64,000 nucleotides of DNA. Origin: Microcebus murinus. Its lineage: Eukaryota; Chordata; Mammalia; Primates; Cheirogaleidae. The position numbers were made by a program, and so were the translations under genes. A model generated the notes under the pieces. That model ran no database searches, had not been told where the DNA came from, and worked only from the letters and a program-made list of their open reading frames with translations. Shown one piece after another: positions 25,663 through 41,417 of this stretch. Position 1 is the stretch's first letter. Each line of letters opens with the position of its first letter. The stretch lies in assembly GCF_040939455.1 (NCBI RefSeq), contig NC_134108.1, positions 48,111,501 through 48,175,500 on the forward strand, written 5' to 3'.

Positions 25663-26718
25663 AGTAAAATGTGATTATTCTGTTTTTTAAATCACACATA
25701 GAATGGTATTAGGATTAGGGCAACAGAACCAAGTATTAAAGGACTGTTTAAACTTCTGTTCATGGATCATTCTGTACTCTTCTTGTTTTAGAAAGATAAT
25801 AACTGGAATAATTGGAGCACTAAACTATCCCTATCAATGTTATCTCTCTTAGGATATTTTTTACGTGGAGCTGAAGAACAAAAGCTATTGTGGCATCTGG
25901 AATCAGGTTTCATTTGGTCACTCAAACTCCCACTCACTTTGGAAGCTAGAGAGGTAGTTGGGGACCAAGAACCCTTACCATCCACCCCAATTTTTAATGT
26001 AATAGACCAAGCTATACCAGCCACACACCAAAATCCTACCTGATTTTGGAATAAGGAGAATAAACAACTTAACCCTTCATCCCTCCAGAGCCTGAACATT
26101 CAACTTGAGAGACAGACACTGAGAAAGTCCAGCTCAGGAAGTCCAACTCCAACCTATCTGGTATTTAGGAACTTGAGATACTAATTGTTTTATCCCTTCT
26201 CACACCCCCTTTCAGAGAATCTGCTCTGGGCAGAGTCCCTGGCAGGGGCAGCTGTCCTACCATTAGACCTTGTTTCCCTAGCTACAGCTGATTAGATCAT
26301 GGCAGAACACCTAATCCAGTTAGATTTGCTTGATGTTTTGATTGACTCAAAATCTAGTTGGGAGACCTAGACTTCAGGCAGTAACATAATGGAGGGTACC
26401 AGAGCTATAAGGTCAGGTAGACTCAGGAATGGCAGCCATTTTTTTTTTTTTTTTTTTTTGCTGTATGCCAAGTTTGCAGGTAAACTGAGAAATTCAGTCA
26501 TCAGCCTTGTTTTACTTGTAGGCAAAAATATCCCTGATTCAAAAGTTTTTAAAAATTCCTCTTTGTTACCCTATGTTTTTGTACCTCTCTCCTACCATCT
26601 GGATCCTACAGAACCCCTGTAACCTGTGTAAATTGATTAGGAGCAGGGAAATATCAGGAAGAAGACAATTTGCTTGCAATGCCCTAGATAAGAGACACTT
26701 GAATCTTTCTAGATACAG
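25663..26718. other. No assigned feature
   Basis: Contains a poly-T run (26440-26459). Two overlapping opposite-strand open frames near 25.8-26.1 kb have no recognisable similarity. Possibly a decayed repeat. Confidence 0.5.
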
Positions 26719-26734
26719 GAATTCAGGGATTTTT

Positions 26735-27070
26735 TTTTTTTTTTTTTTTGAGACAGAGTCTCACTTTGTTGCCCAGGCTAGAGTGAGTGCCATGGCATGA
26801 GCCTAGCTCACAGCAACCTCAAACTCCTGGGCTCAAGCGATCCTCCTGCCTCAGGCTCCCGAGTAGCTGGGACTACAGGCATGAACTACCATGCCTGGCT
26901 AATTTTTTCTATATATATATATTAATTGGCCAATTAATAACTTTCTATTTATAGTAGAGACGGGGTCTAGCTCTTGTTCAGTCTGGTTTCGAACTCCTGA
27001 CCTGGAGCTATCCGCCCGCCTCGGCCTCCCAGAGTGCTAGGATTACAGGCGTGAGCCACGGCGCCTGGCC
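26735..27070 (-). mobile_element. Strepsirrhine Alu
   Basis: TSD gaattcagggattttt on both sides. Confidence 0.95.
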
Positions 27071-28075
27071 TGAATTCAGGGATTTTTGAAGCCCCCACCT
27101 GACCTTCAGCAGTTCTGGTAGCTGTCAGAAAAAAACGAGATGATCAACAATTTGATGAATAATTTGTGTAATTTTATGCCATCTATTCATTTATAATTGT
27201 ATCAAACTACAATTTGTGAGCTAATTTTATTAAAAAAGGTATTAAATTTATTACTTTTGTTGTTGTTTCAATACACTTTTATAAAAAGGCTATTAAATCT
27301 TGGTTAGAGTGGCCACATTCTAAAACAATAATGGGGAATTTGTAATGAAGAGAGTTATTGTTTAAGATTATAACTTTAATATGCTTAGTAAATTAAAGTC
27401 TAAAAACAAGATAAAACTCTCCTTTTTACATTGAGATAATTAATGGAACTGACAGTGGCTTTGCTAGATGACAGTACTCTTGGTTCCTCACCAGCAGACA
27501 TGGAAGCACTCCTCCACATCACAATCAAGATAGTTCCTTTACATTATTTTCTTGTTTTCTAAAGAAGATTATATTTTTTTGTGAAAATGGAGTTTTATTC
27601 TTGATCCTTTGTTGAACTGTAACAAACCATATGGTGTTAAGATTTCTGTTTGAGAAAGTTTCTATTGAGAAATTATCAAAAGAGAGAACTTCAAGCCATG
27701 TAGAGAACCTACCCAGGTAGATATTCATAAATATACCTAACCATCTCATTTTATATAGAACTAGTCTGGCATTTATTCAAAATCCACAACTGAAATTTTA
27801 AACTTAGCAAAATGTTGTATCTCCTGTGTATTTAGCACTATGTGATATGAAAGCATGAGATCAAGACCCTTCAAAGGACTATATACATAAAATGCACAAA
27901 ACTAGAAATTTGTACATTTTGATATAAACTCAACTAACAAATTGTATTCTACAGAATGTAAGAATTACAAAAATTTAAAGAAGAGATCAATATTGTTATC
28001 AGAGATAAAGTAGGTAACTTTTTTATGGGCATACATCAGGTAATTGTGGGTACTTTGGTATCTGGTCATATTAAT
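27071..28075. other. Unassigned AT-rich sequence
   Basis: No gene, RNA or repeat recognised. Confidence 0.6.
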
Positions 28076-28087
28076 ATCACAACATAT

Positions 28088-28394
<307 letters not shown>

Positions 28395-28819
28395 ATCACA
28401 ACATATACACTTTTAAAGTAACTTTAAAGAAAAAAAGCTTTCAATCTAATTCTGACATAATAAAAACCATCCATTTATTTATGTAAGTCATACCATTTAG
28501 AATTATTGAATACTCAGGAAAAGTAGACCAAAAATGAAAATTACCTTATTTTGGATGAAAGGAAAGAAATTACTTCTGTCTTAGGTAATTAAAAATTACA
28601 ATATTTTATGAGTTTAATTAGTATGCCTAATTCTTATCTGCTCTGTAATAGTGAAGTCATACCATTGTTTACTTAGTTCACACCCAGAGGGAAACGTGAA
28701 AACTTTTCCATTCACTTTGATATTTCTACAACCTATGACACATATAACATTACTTTCACTTAGCCTTAAAAAGAACATAATCTTTTCTCTCTTTTTTTAG
28801 CGATTGGGTCTTACTCTTT

Positions 28820-28859
28820 ATTTTCTTTTTTTTTTTTTTTAATTACTGCATTGTCTGAA
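28820..28859 (-). mobile_element. 40-bp micro-retroinsertion
   Basis: Poly-T followed by about 20 bp of unique sequence, flanked by tgggtcttactcttt at 28805-28819 and 28860-28874. Source transcript unknown. Confidence 0.6.
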
Positions 28860-29036
28860 TGGGTCTTACTCTTTTGCACAGGCTGGAGTACACTGGCACG
28901 ATCATAGCTTACTATAGCCTTGAACTCGCCGGCTCAAGCAATCCTCTTGCCTCAGCCTCCTAAATAGGTGGACTACAGGCATGTACCACCACACCTGGCT
29001 AATTTTGAAAAAAAATTTTTTAAGAGACAGGGTCTT

Positions 29037-29376
29037 GGCCGGGCGCGGTGGCTCACGCCTGTAATCCTAGCACTCTGGTAGGCCGAGGCAGATGGATTGC
29101 TCGAGGTCAGGAGTTCGAAACCAGCCTGGGCAAGAGCGAGACCCCGTCTCTACTATAAATAGAAATTAATTGGCCAACTAATATATATATATATATATAT
29201 ATAATTAGCCGGGCATGGTGGCGCATGCCTGTAGTCCCAGCTACTCAGGAGGCTGAGGCAGAAGGATTACTTGAGCCCAGGAGTTTGAGGTTGCTGTGAG
29301 CTAGGCTGATGCCATGGCACTCACGATAGCCTGGGCAACAAGCGAGACTCTGTCTCAAAAAAAAAAAAAAAAAAAA
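29037..29376 (+). mobile_element. Strepsirrhine Alu (first of a tandem pair)
   Basis: Flanked by agagacagggtctt at 29023-29036 and 29377-29390; TA-repeat expansion in its linker. Confidence 0.95.
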
Positions 29377-29390
29377 AGAGACAGGGTCTT

Positions 29391-29723
29391 GGCCGGGCGA
29401 GGTGGCACACGCTTGTAATCCTAGCACTCTGGGAGGCTGAGGCGGGTGGATCGCTCAAGGTGAAGAGTTCAAAAGCAGCCTGAGCAAGAGTGAGACCCCA
29501 TCTCTACTAAAAATAGGAAGAAATTAATTGGCCAACTAAATACATATAGAAAAAATTAGCTGGGGATGGTGGCGCATGCCTATAGTCCCAGCTACTTGGG
29601 AGGCTGAGGCAGGAGGATCACCTTGAGCCTAGGAGTTTGAGGTTGCTGTGAGCTGGGCTGACGCCATGGCACTCTAGCCTGGGCAACAGAGTGAGACTCT
29701 GTCTCAAAAAAAAAAAAAGAGAG
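29391..29723 (+). mobile_element. Strepsirrhine Alu (second of a tandem pair)
   Basis: Flanked by agagacagggtctt at 29377-29390 and 29724-29737. Confidence 0.95.
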
Positions 29724-29872
29724 AGAGACAGGGTCTTGTTATGTTGCTCAGGCTGGTCTCTAACTCCTGGCCTCAAATTATCCTGCCTCAGCCTCCCAAA
29801 AGGCTAGAATTATAGGCATGAGTCCCCATGCGTGGCCCCAAGAATATAAGCTTTTCTTAAGAAAAACAATAT

Positions 29873-31899
<2,027 letters not shown>

Positions 31900-31951
31900 T
31901 TACCTTTCAAACCAAAGCTCTCGATTTGACTTTAAATAATTCAATTTATGC

Positions 31952-32598
31952 ACTTTTTTTTTTTTTTTTTGGAGACAGAATCTCCTGCTGTAACCCTGGA
32001 TAGATAGAGTGCAGTGGTATCATAGCTCACTGCAATCGCAGACTCCTGGGCTCAAGTGAGCTTCTTGCCTCAGCCTCCCAAGTAGTTGGGGACACAGACA
32101 TGCACCACTATGCCCTGCTAATTTTTCTATATTTAGTAGAGACAGGGGTCTCAATTTTTTTTTTTTTTTTTGAGACAGAGTCTCGCTTTGTTGCCCAGGC
32201 TAGAGTGAGTGCCGTGGCGTCAGCCTAGCTCACAGCAACCTCAAACTCCTGGCTCAAGCAATCCTCCTGCCTCAGCCTCCCAAGTAGCTGGGACTACAGG
32301 CATTCGCCACCATGCCCGGCTAATTTTTTGTATATATATTAGTTGGCCAATTAATTTCTTTCTATTTATAGTAGAGACGGGGTCTCGCTCTTGCTCAGGC
32401 TGGTTTCGAACTCCTGACCTCGAGCAATCTGCCCGCCTCGGCCTCCCAGAGAGCTAGGATTACAGGCGTGAGCCACCGCGCCCGGCCAGGGGTCTCAATT
32501 TTGCTCAGGCTGGTCTCAAATTTCTGAGTTCAAGCAATCCTCCTGCCTCAGCCTCTCAGACTGCTAGGATTACAGGCATGACCCACTGCACCCAGCCA
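31952..32598 (-). mobile_element. Old Alu split by a younger Alu
   Basis: Old Alu arms at 31952-32158 and 32488-32598 join across the inner element. Confidence 0.9.
32159..32487 (-). mobile_element. Strepsirrhine Alu
   Basis: TSD aggggtctcaatttt at 32144-32158 and 32488-32502. Confidence 0.96.
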
Positions 32599-32649
32599 AT
32601 TTATACACATTTTTAAAAGCATGTTTTTTTGGTGTAAAGAATAAATCTA

Positions 32650-32978
32650 GGCCAGGCGCGGTGGCTCACACCTGTAATCCTAGCACTCTGGGAGGCCAAG
32701 GCAGGCGGATTGCTCGAGGTCAGGAGTTTGAAACTAGCCTGAGCAAGAGTGAGACCCCGTCTCTACTATCAATAGAAAGAAATTAATTGGCCAACTAATA
32801 TATAGAGAAAAAATTAGCCAGGCATGGTGGCACATGCCTGTAGTCCCACCTACTCGGGAGGCTGAGGCAGTAGGATTGCTTGAGCCCAGGAATTTGAGGT
32901 TGCTGTGAGCTAGGCTAACGCCACAGTATTCACTCTAGCCTGGGCAATAGAGTGAAACTCTGTCTCAAAAACAAAATA
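32650..32978 (+). mobile_element. Strepsirrhine Alu
   Basis: First of three head-to-tail Alus. Confidence 0.94.
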
Positions 32979-32980
32979 AG

Positions 32981-33313
<333 letters not shown>

Positions 33314-33314
33314 A

Positions 33315-33644
33315 GGCCGGGCGCTGTGGCTCACGCCTGTAATCCTAGCTCTTGGGAGGCCGAGGCGGGCGGATTGCTCAAGGTCAGGAGTTCAAAACCA
33401 GCCTGAGCAAGAGCGAGACCCCGTCTCTACTATAAATAGAAAGAAATTAATTGGCCAACTGATATATATATAAAAAATTAGCCGGGCATGGTGGCGCATG
33501 CCTGTAGTCCCAGCTACCCGGGAGGCTGAGGCAGAAGGATCACTCGAGCCCAGGAGTTTGAGGTTGCTGTGAGCTAGGCTGACGCCGCGGCACTCACTCT
33601 AGCCTAGGCAAGAAAGCGAGACTCTGTCTCAAAAAAAAAAAAAA

Positions 33645-33675
<31 letters not shown>

Positions 33676-33690
33676 ATCTAAATAAATAAA
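33315..33690 (+). mobile_element. Young-subfamily Alu
   Basis: Starts ggccgggcgctgtgg with agctcttggg; tail expanded to (AAAT)n. Confidence 0.95.
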
Positions 33691-33744
33691 TAGATAAAAG
33701 TATATTTTTGCCTAAAGTGAGTTGCACTTGTTATTTTTTTTTGG

Positions 33745-33785
33745 TTCTCTTTTTTATTTATTTATTTATTTTTAGCATATTATGG
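33745..33785 (-). mobile_element. L1 3' tip (antisense)
   Basis: Poly-T/TTTA followed by agcatattatggggtgcac, the reverse of the L1 3' end also seen at 34849. Confidence 0.55.
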
Positions 33786-34525
33786 GGTGCACTTATTATT
33801 TACTTTTTGCATATGCATTACTATTCTAAGTCTAAGATAACCTTCCTTTTTCTTTTGGCAAACAGTATGTCTAAGATATATGACAGTGCCAACATTTATT
33901 GGAGCACTTCATTTATATGAGTTGGAATGATGCTTGTATAAATTACATGCTTTATCTCATTTAAACTCTAAAAATTAGATACTGCCATTATCTCCAGCTT
34001 ACATTTAGTAAAACTGAGGTTAAGTAATTTGGCCATAGTCATGCAGACATCAAGCTAGAGAACCAAATCTCGGCAGGCTGTCTCTAGAACCTCCCCATTC
34101 ATCACTGTGCTATACATCTGCCATGAGCTTCAGTAGATCTGAGGTTGTATCTATTTGGTCAAAACTTCCTATGGTACCCCAGGATGTCTTCAGCAGTTAA
34201 AAATACTGAACTAGAGAACTATAGTGTCTACTAAATAAAGTTTGGCTTTTCATTTATTGGGAATCTACTCATACCCACCATGTGTTAGTCACAAAGAAGT
34301 GCTTAAAAATAGCAGCCCAAAACTTTGTCTCTTACAGCATTTAGAAATAAAACAGCTAGGAAACATACCTTCATTATATACCAAAGACCGTGTACTGCCT
34401 TAAAACAAAAAAGATAAAATTATAAATGACATTACTTTTTAAGGACAAAGTGAATGAATTCATATATCAGGACATAAAAGCAATTTGGTTTCTTTGCTTT
34501 TTAATCCATTTTTGACACTATGGCA
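33786..34525. other. Mostly unassigned; MIR-like segment
   Basis: About 33960-34110 resembles reverse MIR (ctgccattatctccagc, actgaggttaagtaatttgg). Otherwise nothing recognised. Confidence 0.5.
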
Positions 34526-34529
34526 TGAA

Positions 34530-34705
34530 GTTAAATTTTGGTCTACATTTTGGCTATGGTATGAAAGTGTCCCCCAAAGTTCATGTGTTGAAAACTTAAT
34601 CGCCAGTGCTGTGGGACCTAATGAGAGATATCTTATTCACGAGGGCAGTGCCCTCATGAATGGATTGATGCTGTTATTGTGGGAGTGGGTTCCTTATAAT
34701 AATAA
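34530..34705 (+). mobile_element. MaLR (MLT1/MST-like) LTR fragment
   Basis: gtgtcccccaaagttcatg, tgtgggacctaatgagag and gtgggttccttataa are typical of ERVL-MaLR LTRs. Confidence 0.7.
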
Positions 34706-34716
34706 TACTGATAATT

Positions 34717-35154
34717 GGCCGGGCATGATGGCTCACACCGGTAATCCTAGGACTCTGGGAGGCTGAGGTGGGAGGATTGCTCAAGATTAGGAGTTTGAAA
34801 CCAGTCTGAGCAAGAGCGAGACCCCATCTCTACTATAAATAGAAAATGGGGGAGGGGGGCATGGGCAATATATGTAACTTTAACACTTGTACCCCCATAA
34901 TACGCTAAAATAAAAAAATAAAAATAAAAAAACAGCCAAAAAAAAAAAAGAAATTAATTGGCTAATTAATATATATAGGAAAAGTTAGCCAGGCATGGTG
35001 GCCCATGCCTGTAGTCCCAGCTACTCAGGAGGCTGAGGCAGCAGGACTGCTTGAACCTAGGAGTTTGAGGTTGCTGTGAGCTAGGGTGATGCCATGGCAC
35101 TCACTCTAGCTTGGGTAACATAGTGAGAATGTGTCTCAAAAAAAAAAAAAAAAT
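34717..35154 (+). mobile_element. Strepsirrhine Alu split by an L1 tip
   Basis: Left arm to 34848; linker and right arm resume at 34952. Confidence 0.9.
34849..34951 (+). mobile_element. Very short L1 3' end insertion
   Basis: About 100 bp: a G-rich start, aacacttgtacccccataat and an A-rich tail. 5'-truncated L1 inside the Alu linker; TSD only about 5 bp (agaaa). Confidence 0.8.
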
Positions 35155-35374
35155 ACTACTACTAATAATAACAATAAAAAGCTCAGCTCCCTTTTCTCTC
35201 TTTTTTTCCTCTCTCTCTCTGAAATGTTTTTCCTTGGCTTTCAAACTATGACAATGGTCAATTCAGAAGATTTTTGTAACCAAATGTGTGGGGTTTTATC
35301 CCAATACACCAAGTTAACCAATCAATTCTTTTTTAAAAAATTTATTTATTTTTAATAAGGGATTCCTGATTTGT

Positions 35375-35652
35375 TTCTTTGAGACAGTCTCACTCTGTTG
35401 CCTGGGCTAGAGTGCCGTGGCATCAGCCTAGCTCACAGCAACTTCAAACTCCTGGGCTCAGGTGATCCTCCTGCCTCAGTCTCCCAAGTAACTGGGACTA
35501 CAGGCACGTGCCACCATGCCCAGCTAGTTTTTTTCTATTTTTAGTAGAGACTGGGTCTCACTCTTGCTCAGGCTGGTCCTGAACTCCTGAGCTCAAGCAA
35601 TCGGCCTCCCAGAGTGCTAGGTTTATAGGCGTGAGCCACCGCCTACCGGCCA
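35375..35652 (-). mobile_element. Alu
   Basis: Ends caccgcctaccggcc; short linker. Confidence 0.9.
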
Positions 35653-36460
35653 GCAATCAGTTCTGAAGGAGACAGCAGCTTGGTGTCCTCCAATTCAATT
35701 CTGACACTCTCTACTAGGAGATAGCATCAGATCCCACAGGTTGAGGGCTTAGTCCCCAAGACTTTCCCCTCTTCAGACACCAGTTGAAAGTCCAGAGCTC
35801 TGAAACTTGTGACTGACCAGCTTCAAGTTGGGCTTCCAGGACCCCCTTTATGGGTTTGATTAATTTGCTAGAGTGGCTCACAGAACTCCAGGAAAAACTT
35901 ACTTAACATTTGCCAATTTATTATAAAGGATATTACAAAGGATACAGATGAAGCTATGCATAGGACAGGGTATGACGGAAGGTGCCTGGAGCTTCCATGT
36001 CCTCCCTGGGTACACCACTCTCCAGGAACTTCCCTGTGTTCAGCTATCCAGAAGCTCCTCAGACTCTGTCCCCTTGGGCCTTTTATGGAGATATCAATGG
36101 GTAAGTATTATTGACCACCATGTAGCAATGGGATTGGACAAAAAGGGTATAATCTAGTACTAATAATAGATTGAATGAGGAAACCCAGCAAGGCCTGTCA
36201 GTTCAGATTCTTCTTGGCCTTTCTGTGCAGCATTCCTTCCTCCAGGGTATTGGGCAGGCCTCCTTCTGAACTGAGGGTCTTGTGACCTACAATCAGGCAG
36301 GGTATGTCAGATAATTTCTTTTTGACCATCTCCAAGACAGAAAGGGGTAGGGGGAGAAAGAACCAGGTGAAAGGAGGACAAGAGAAGGTCAGAGAGAAAG
36401 AGTCATGTTTTCTGAGGCCCAAAGTGCCCCAACATTGTAATAAGAGCTATGGTCAAGTTG
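35653..36460 (-). mobile_element. Old ERV-type LTR, antisense (family not certain)
   Basis: Contains gctagagtggctcacagaac and ccaatttattataaaggat, features of a common mammalian ERV LTR read in reverse. Boundaries and family unclear. Confidence 0.45.
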
Positions 36461-36503
36461 ATTGAGTAGTTATGAAAAATAAAAAAGAAAGGAAAGAAAA
36501 AGA

Positions 36504-37440
<937 letters not shown>

Positions 37441-37746
37441 AGCCAGGAAAAAATATATATGTTTATGTGTGTGTATATTCATTTTTTTTTTTTTTAGGCT
37501 AGTCAAGTGAAGCAGTGGGAGTGGAGAAGGAACAAAGAAATCTGTGTTCGTGATCAATTCCTTGTAAACAACACTGTACTGGGACTAGCTAAGAGGCAGG
37601 AATATATATATCATAAATCACACTTCCTCTATTTGCCCTTCCACCATAGGATGATGCAGCAAGAAGGCCCTCACCAGATGCCAGCTCCTCAATCTTCTTG
37701 TCTCAGTCTCCAGAACCATGAGCCAATAAATTTATAAATTACCATT

Positions 37747-37882
37747 GGCCAGCACAGTGGCTCACGTCTGTAATCCTAGCACTCTGGGAGGCCGAGGCAG
37801 GTGGATCGGTTGAGCTCAGGAGTTTGAGACCAGCCTGAGCAAGAGGGAGACCCCACTCTACTAAAAATAGAAACAAAATTAC
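37747..37882 (+). mobile_element. Alu left arm
   Basis: Stops in the linker where LTR-like sequence begins. Confidence 0.85.
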
Positions 37883-38448
37883 TTCCAGAGTTCCAGCGGC
37901 AGAAAGGGGCTTTATTGCAGGGTGCTGCACAAGGAGAATGAGCAGCAAATACTTAAAACTCAAATTCCTAGATGTTTTACAAGTCAGGGTTTTTAAAGTC
38001 AAGGGTACATTTCAAACAAGCCTCACTCAAAAAGGTGGGAAATTCTCATGTGGGGAAGGCATTGATAGGTTTAGAAATTTTGGGAATGTTAAGATGGGTG
38101 CGACAGGCCCCTCGGGGAAATTTAGAACAAAGAATAGTGCTCAGAGTTCAATTCCTCAGTTATCCCTTATCTGCATATTCCATCTGGTCAGGTTTTCTGC
38201 AAACCAACTCCTGGACAGAAGTTAAGATGCCATGATTTAGTTTCCACAGGGAACCAAAACGCCTCCTGATTAGCTTGCTTGGAGGGCCATTGTTCTCCAC
38301 GGGTTGCCGGTTCACTTTTCAAGGCCAGTCAGGTGCCTGAAACTTCCCCTGAAGCAATTCAAGATTTTCTTTTTTCCCTTGTGTGGCTTCCTCCTCCCCT
38401 AAGGCCTCTCAGCAGGTACCTGCTTGGTTGCTTGGTTTCAAAATGAAG
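37883..38448 (-). mobile_element. Probable ERV LTR (antisense), family unknown
   Basis: The minus strand has a poly-A signal in tgcaataaagccccttt close to the Alu junction and GC-rich U3-like sequence. No coding region; open frames across it are not homologous to anything I recognise. Confidence 0.5.
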
Positions 38449-38452
38449 ACGG

Positions 38453-38760
38453 TTGGCCAGGGAGGTGGCTCACACCTGTAATCCTAGCACTCTGGGAGGC
38501 CGAGGCTGGCGGATTGTTTGAGCTCAGGAGTTGGACACCAGCCTGAGTAAGAGTGAGACCCCGTCTGTACCAAAATTAGGAGAAATTAGCCAGGCATGGT
38601 AGCACATGCCTGTAGTTTTAGCTACTCAGGAGGCTGAGACAGGAGGATCACCTGAGCCCAGGAGTTTGAGGTTGGCTGTGAGCTAGGCTGACACTACGGC
38701 ACTCTAGCCCAGGCAACAGAGTGAGACTCTGTCTCAAAAAAACAAAAACAAAACAAAAAA
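38453..38760 (+). mobile_element. Strepsirrhine Alu
   Basis: Dimer with shortened linker. Confidence 0.92.
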
Positions 38761-38776
38761 AGAAAAAAAAATGAAG

Positions 38777-38920
38777 AAAAAATTAGCTAGGTGTGGTGTC
38801 CTGCGCCTGTAGTCCCAGTTCTTTGGGAGGCTGAGGTAGGAGTATCCCTTGAGCCACCATGAGGTAGGCTGATGCCACGGCACCGAAACTTTCTCAAAAA
38901 AAAAAAAAAAAAAAAAATTT
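38777..38920 (+). mobile_element. Alu right-arm fragment
   Basis: Right arm only, internally deleted, with poly-A. Confidence 0.8.
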
Positions 38921-38934
38921 ATCAAAGTCTTTCT

Positions 38935-39271
<337 letters not shown>

Positions 39272-39282
39272 AAAGTCTTTCT

Positions 39283-39744
39283 GGGGGACAATGTCTAGAG
39301 ACATTCAGAACGGTCCAGTATTTGACAGTCATAGGCTTTCCTTCAGTACAGACTCTAACAAAACTAGGTTGTCTTGAACCCCTAGTAATAGAATTGTTTA
39401 CCTTTATACCAAGAAGGTTGGGAAAGCACCATAATCCACATGTGGCGTGTTTCTAGGCCAAACTTTGAGGGGTTCATGCTGTGAGGCCTAAAGTTCTTAT
39501 TAGGTTGTCTAAAATTAAAAAACACGTCAGCAGGATTATGGTGGTTCTATGTGTGCTAAATGTATCCATGATAGCATCAAGTGTGCTTTCCTTATCAAGG
39601 AGCAGAAAGTCCTTGTGCGTGCACAAAGCACAGAGTCAGAAAGCTAAATACAAAAAGAAGGAGACTTTTGAATAATAGAAAAAAATCAAAAGGCTAAAAA
39701 AATTTATGAAATTCTTATAGCAATTTCTCTCAACATACAGAGAA
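39283..39744. other. No assigned feature
   Basis: Non-repetitive AT-rich stretch; nothing recognised. Confidence 0.55.
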
Positions 39745-39745
39745 A

Positions 39746-40087
39746 GGCCGGGCACCGTAGCTCACGCCTGTAATCCTAGCACTCTGGGAGGCCGATGGGA
39801 GGGAGATTGCTCAAGGTCAGGAGTTCGAAACCAGCCTGAGCAAGAGTGAGACCCCATCTCTACTCTAAATAGAAAGAGATTAATTGGCCAACTAATATAT
39901 ATAGAAAAAATCAGCCGGGCATGGTGGCACATGCCTGTAGTCCCAGCTACTCGGGAGGCCTGAGGCAGCAGGCCTCAGGCCTGCTGAGCCCAGGAGTTTG
40001 AGGTTGCTGTGAGCTAGGTTGATGCCACAGCACTCACTTTAACCTGGGCAACAAAGTGAGACTCTGTCTCAAAAAAAATAAAAAATA
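39746..40087 (+). mobile_element. Strepsirrhine Alu with palindromic mutation
   Basis: Normal Alu except at 39956-39986, where the right arm holds overlapping perfect palindromes. Confidence 0.94.
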
Positions 40088-40430
40088 GGCCGGGTGCAGT
40101 GGCTCACGCCTGTAATCCTAGCACTCTGGGAGGCTGAGGTGGACGGATTGCTCAAGGTCAGGAGTTTGAAACTAGCCTGAGCAAGAGCGAGACCCCGTCT
40201 CTACTATAAATAGAAAGAAATTAATTGGCCAACTAATATATATAGAAAAAAATTAGCTGGGCATGGTGGCGCATGCCTGTAGTCCCAGCTATTCGGGAGG
40301 CTGAGGCAGGAGGATCGCTTGAGCCCAGGAGTTTGAGGTTGCTGTGAGGTAGGCTGATGCTAGGGCACTCACTCTAGCCTGGGCAACAAAGTGAGAGTCT
40401 GTCTCAAAAAAAAAAAAAATTAAAAAAAAA
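40088..40430 (+). mobile_element. Strepsirrhine Alu
   Basis: Head-to-tail with the preceding Alu. Confidence 0.94.
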
Positions 40431-40579
40431 ACCATACTGAGGGAAAAATGAACAAAACCCACTATTCTTTATACTCTTTGGTAATTAAAAAAATTTTTAC
40501 AAAATGTACGAATTTATATTTACATATACATTTTTAAAAAGATTTGGATAATACAAGCCAAATGGTTAATAGTGATTAA

Positions 40580-41406
40580 TGTTAGGGACCAACCTTCCAC
40601 AGCCCCACCGGACAGAAAAGCAGAGACATCAAGGACGCAATCACACAAGAGGAGGTTTATTTTCTGGCTAGCCAGGGTCCAAGCCCCAGAGCACCAACGC
40701 AGTGGCCACTCTCGCAGGCAAGGACCCCGACTGGAACAACGGCATGCCTTTTATCCTCATGGTGCACAAGCTGATTACATGTGGATTATGCGTTGACCTT
40801 TAAAATGATTGGTTGCCCACTATTGCCTTTTTTTTTTTTTTTTTTTTTTTTTTGAGACAGAGTCTCGCTTTGTTGCCCAGGCTAGAGTGAGTGCCGTGGC
40901 GTCAGCCTAGCTCACAGCAACCTCAAACTCCTGGGCTCGAGTGATCCTTCTGCCTCAGCCTCCCGGGTAGCTGGGACTACAGGCATGCGCCACCATGCCC
41001 GGCTAATTTTTTATATATATATATCAGTTGGCCAATTAATTTCTTTCTATTTATAGTAGAGACGGGGTCTCGCTCAGGCTGGTTTTGAACTCCTGACCTT
41101 GAGCAATCCGCCCGCCTCGGCCTCCCAAGAGCTAGGATTACAGGCGTGAGCCACAGCGCCCGGCCCCACTATTGCCTTTTGAAATAATTGGCGGGTTGGT
41201 TGCCCTCTATTGCCTGATGGGCCAGTCACCCGTGCTTCAATGACCTCATCCCATAATTCCCCTTACAGGGGTGTAGCAAGCAAGCAATGACCAGAAGCAA
41301 AGGTTTGTGGTTAGCTCATTGCCCCACCCAAGTAAATTCCCGACAATTGGAAAAACTCCTCTGCCCTTCCTCTGCCCTACAAATTCCTTTGCCCTTCCTC
41401 TGCCCT
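40580..41406 (-). mobile_element. Solo LTR, family LTR-1, copy B, split by an Alu
   Basis: Antisense copy: LTR 3' end tgttag at 40580, body to 40831, Alu, body from 41166 to about 41406 (ctctgccctat). Flanks ttaa/ttag suggest a decayed 4-bp TSD. Confidence 0.88.
40832..41165 (-). mobile_element. Young-subfamily Alu inside LTR-1 copy B
   Basis: TSD ccactattgcctttt at 40817-40831 and 41166-41180. Confidence 0.96.
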
Positions 41407-41417
41407 ATGGTTAGTAC

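Larger units (their letters stand above)
28860..29838 (-). mobile_element. Old Alu carrying two later Alus
   Basis: Host Alu parts lie at about 28860-29036 and 29724-29838. Two Alus sit at one target motif, agagacagggtctt, seen three times. Confidence 0.88.

Noticed and set aside
25788..26099. 103-codon minus-strand frame overlapping a 68-codon plus-strand frame
   Set aside because: No domain, no splice context, overlapping opposite frames; treated as chance.
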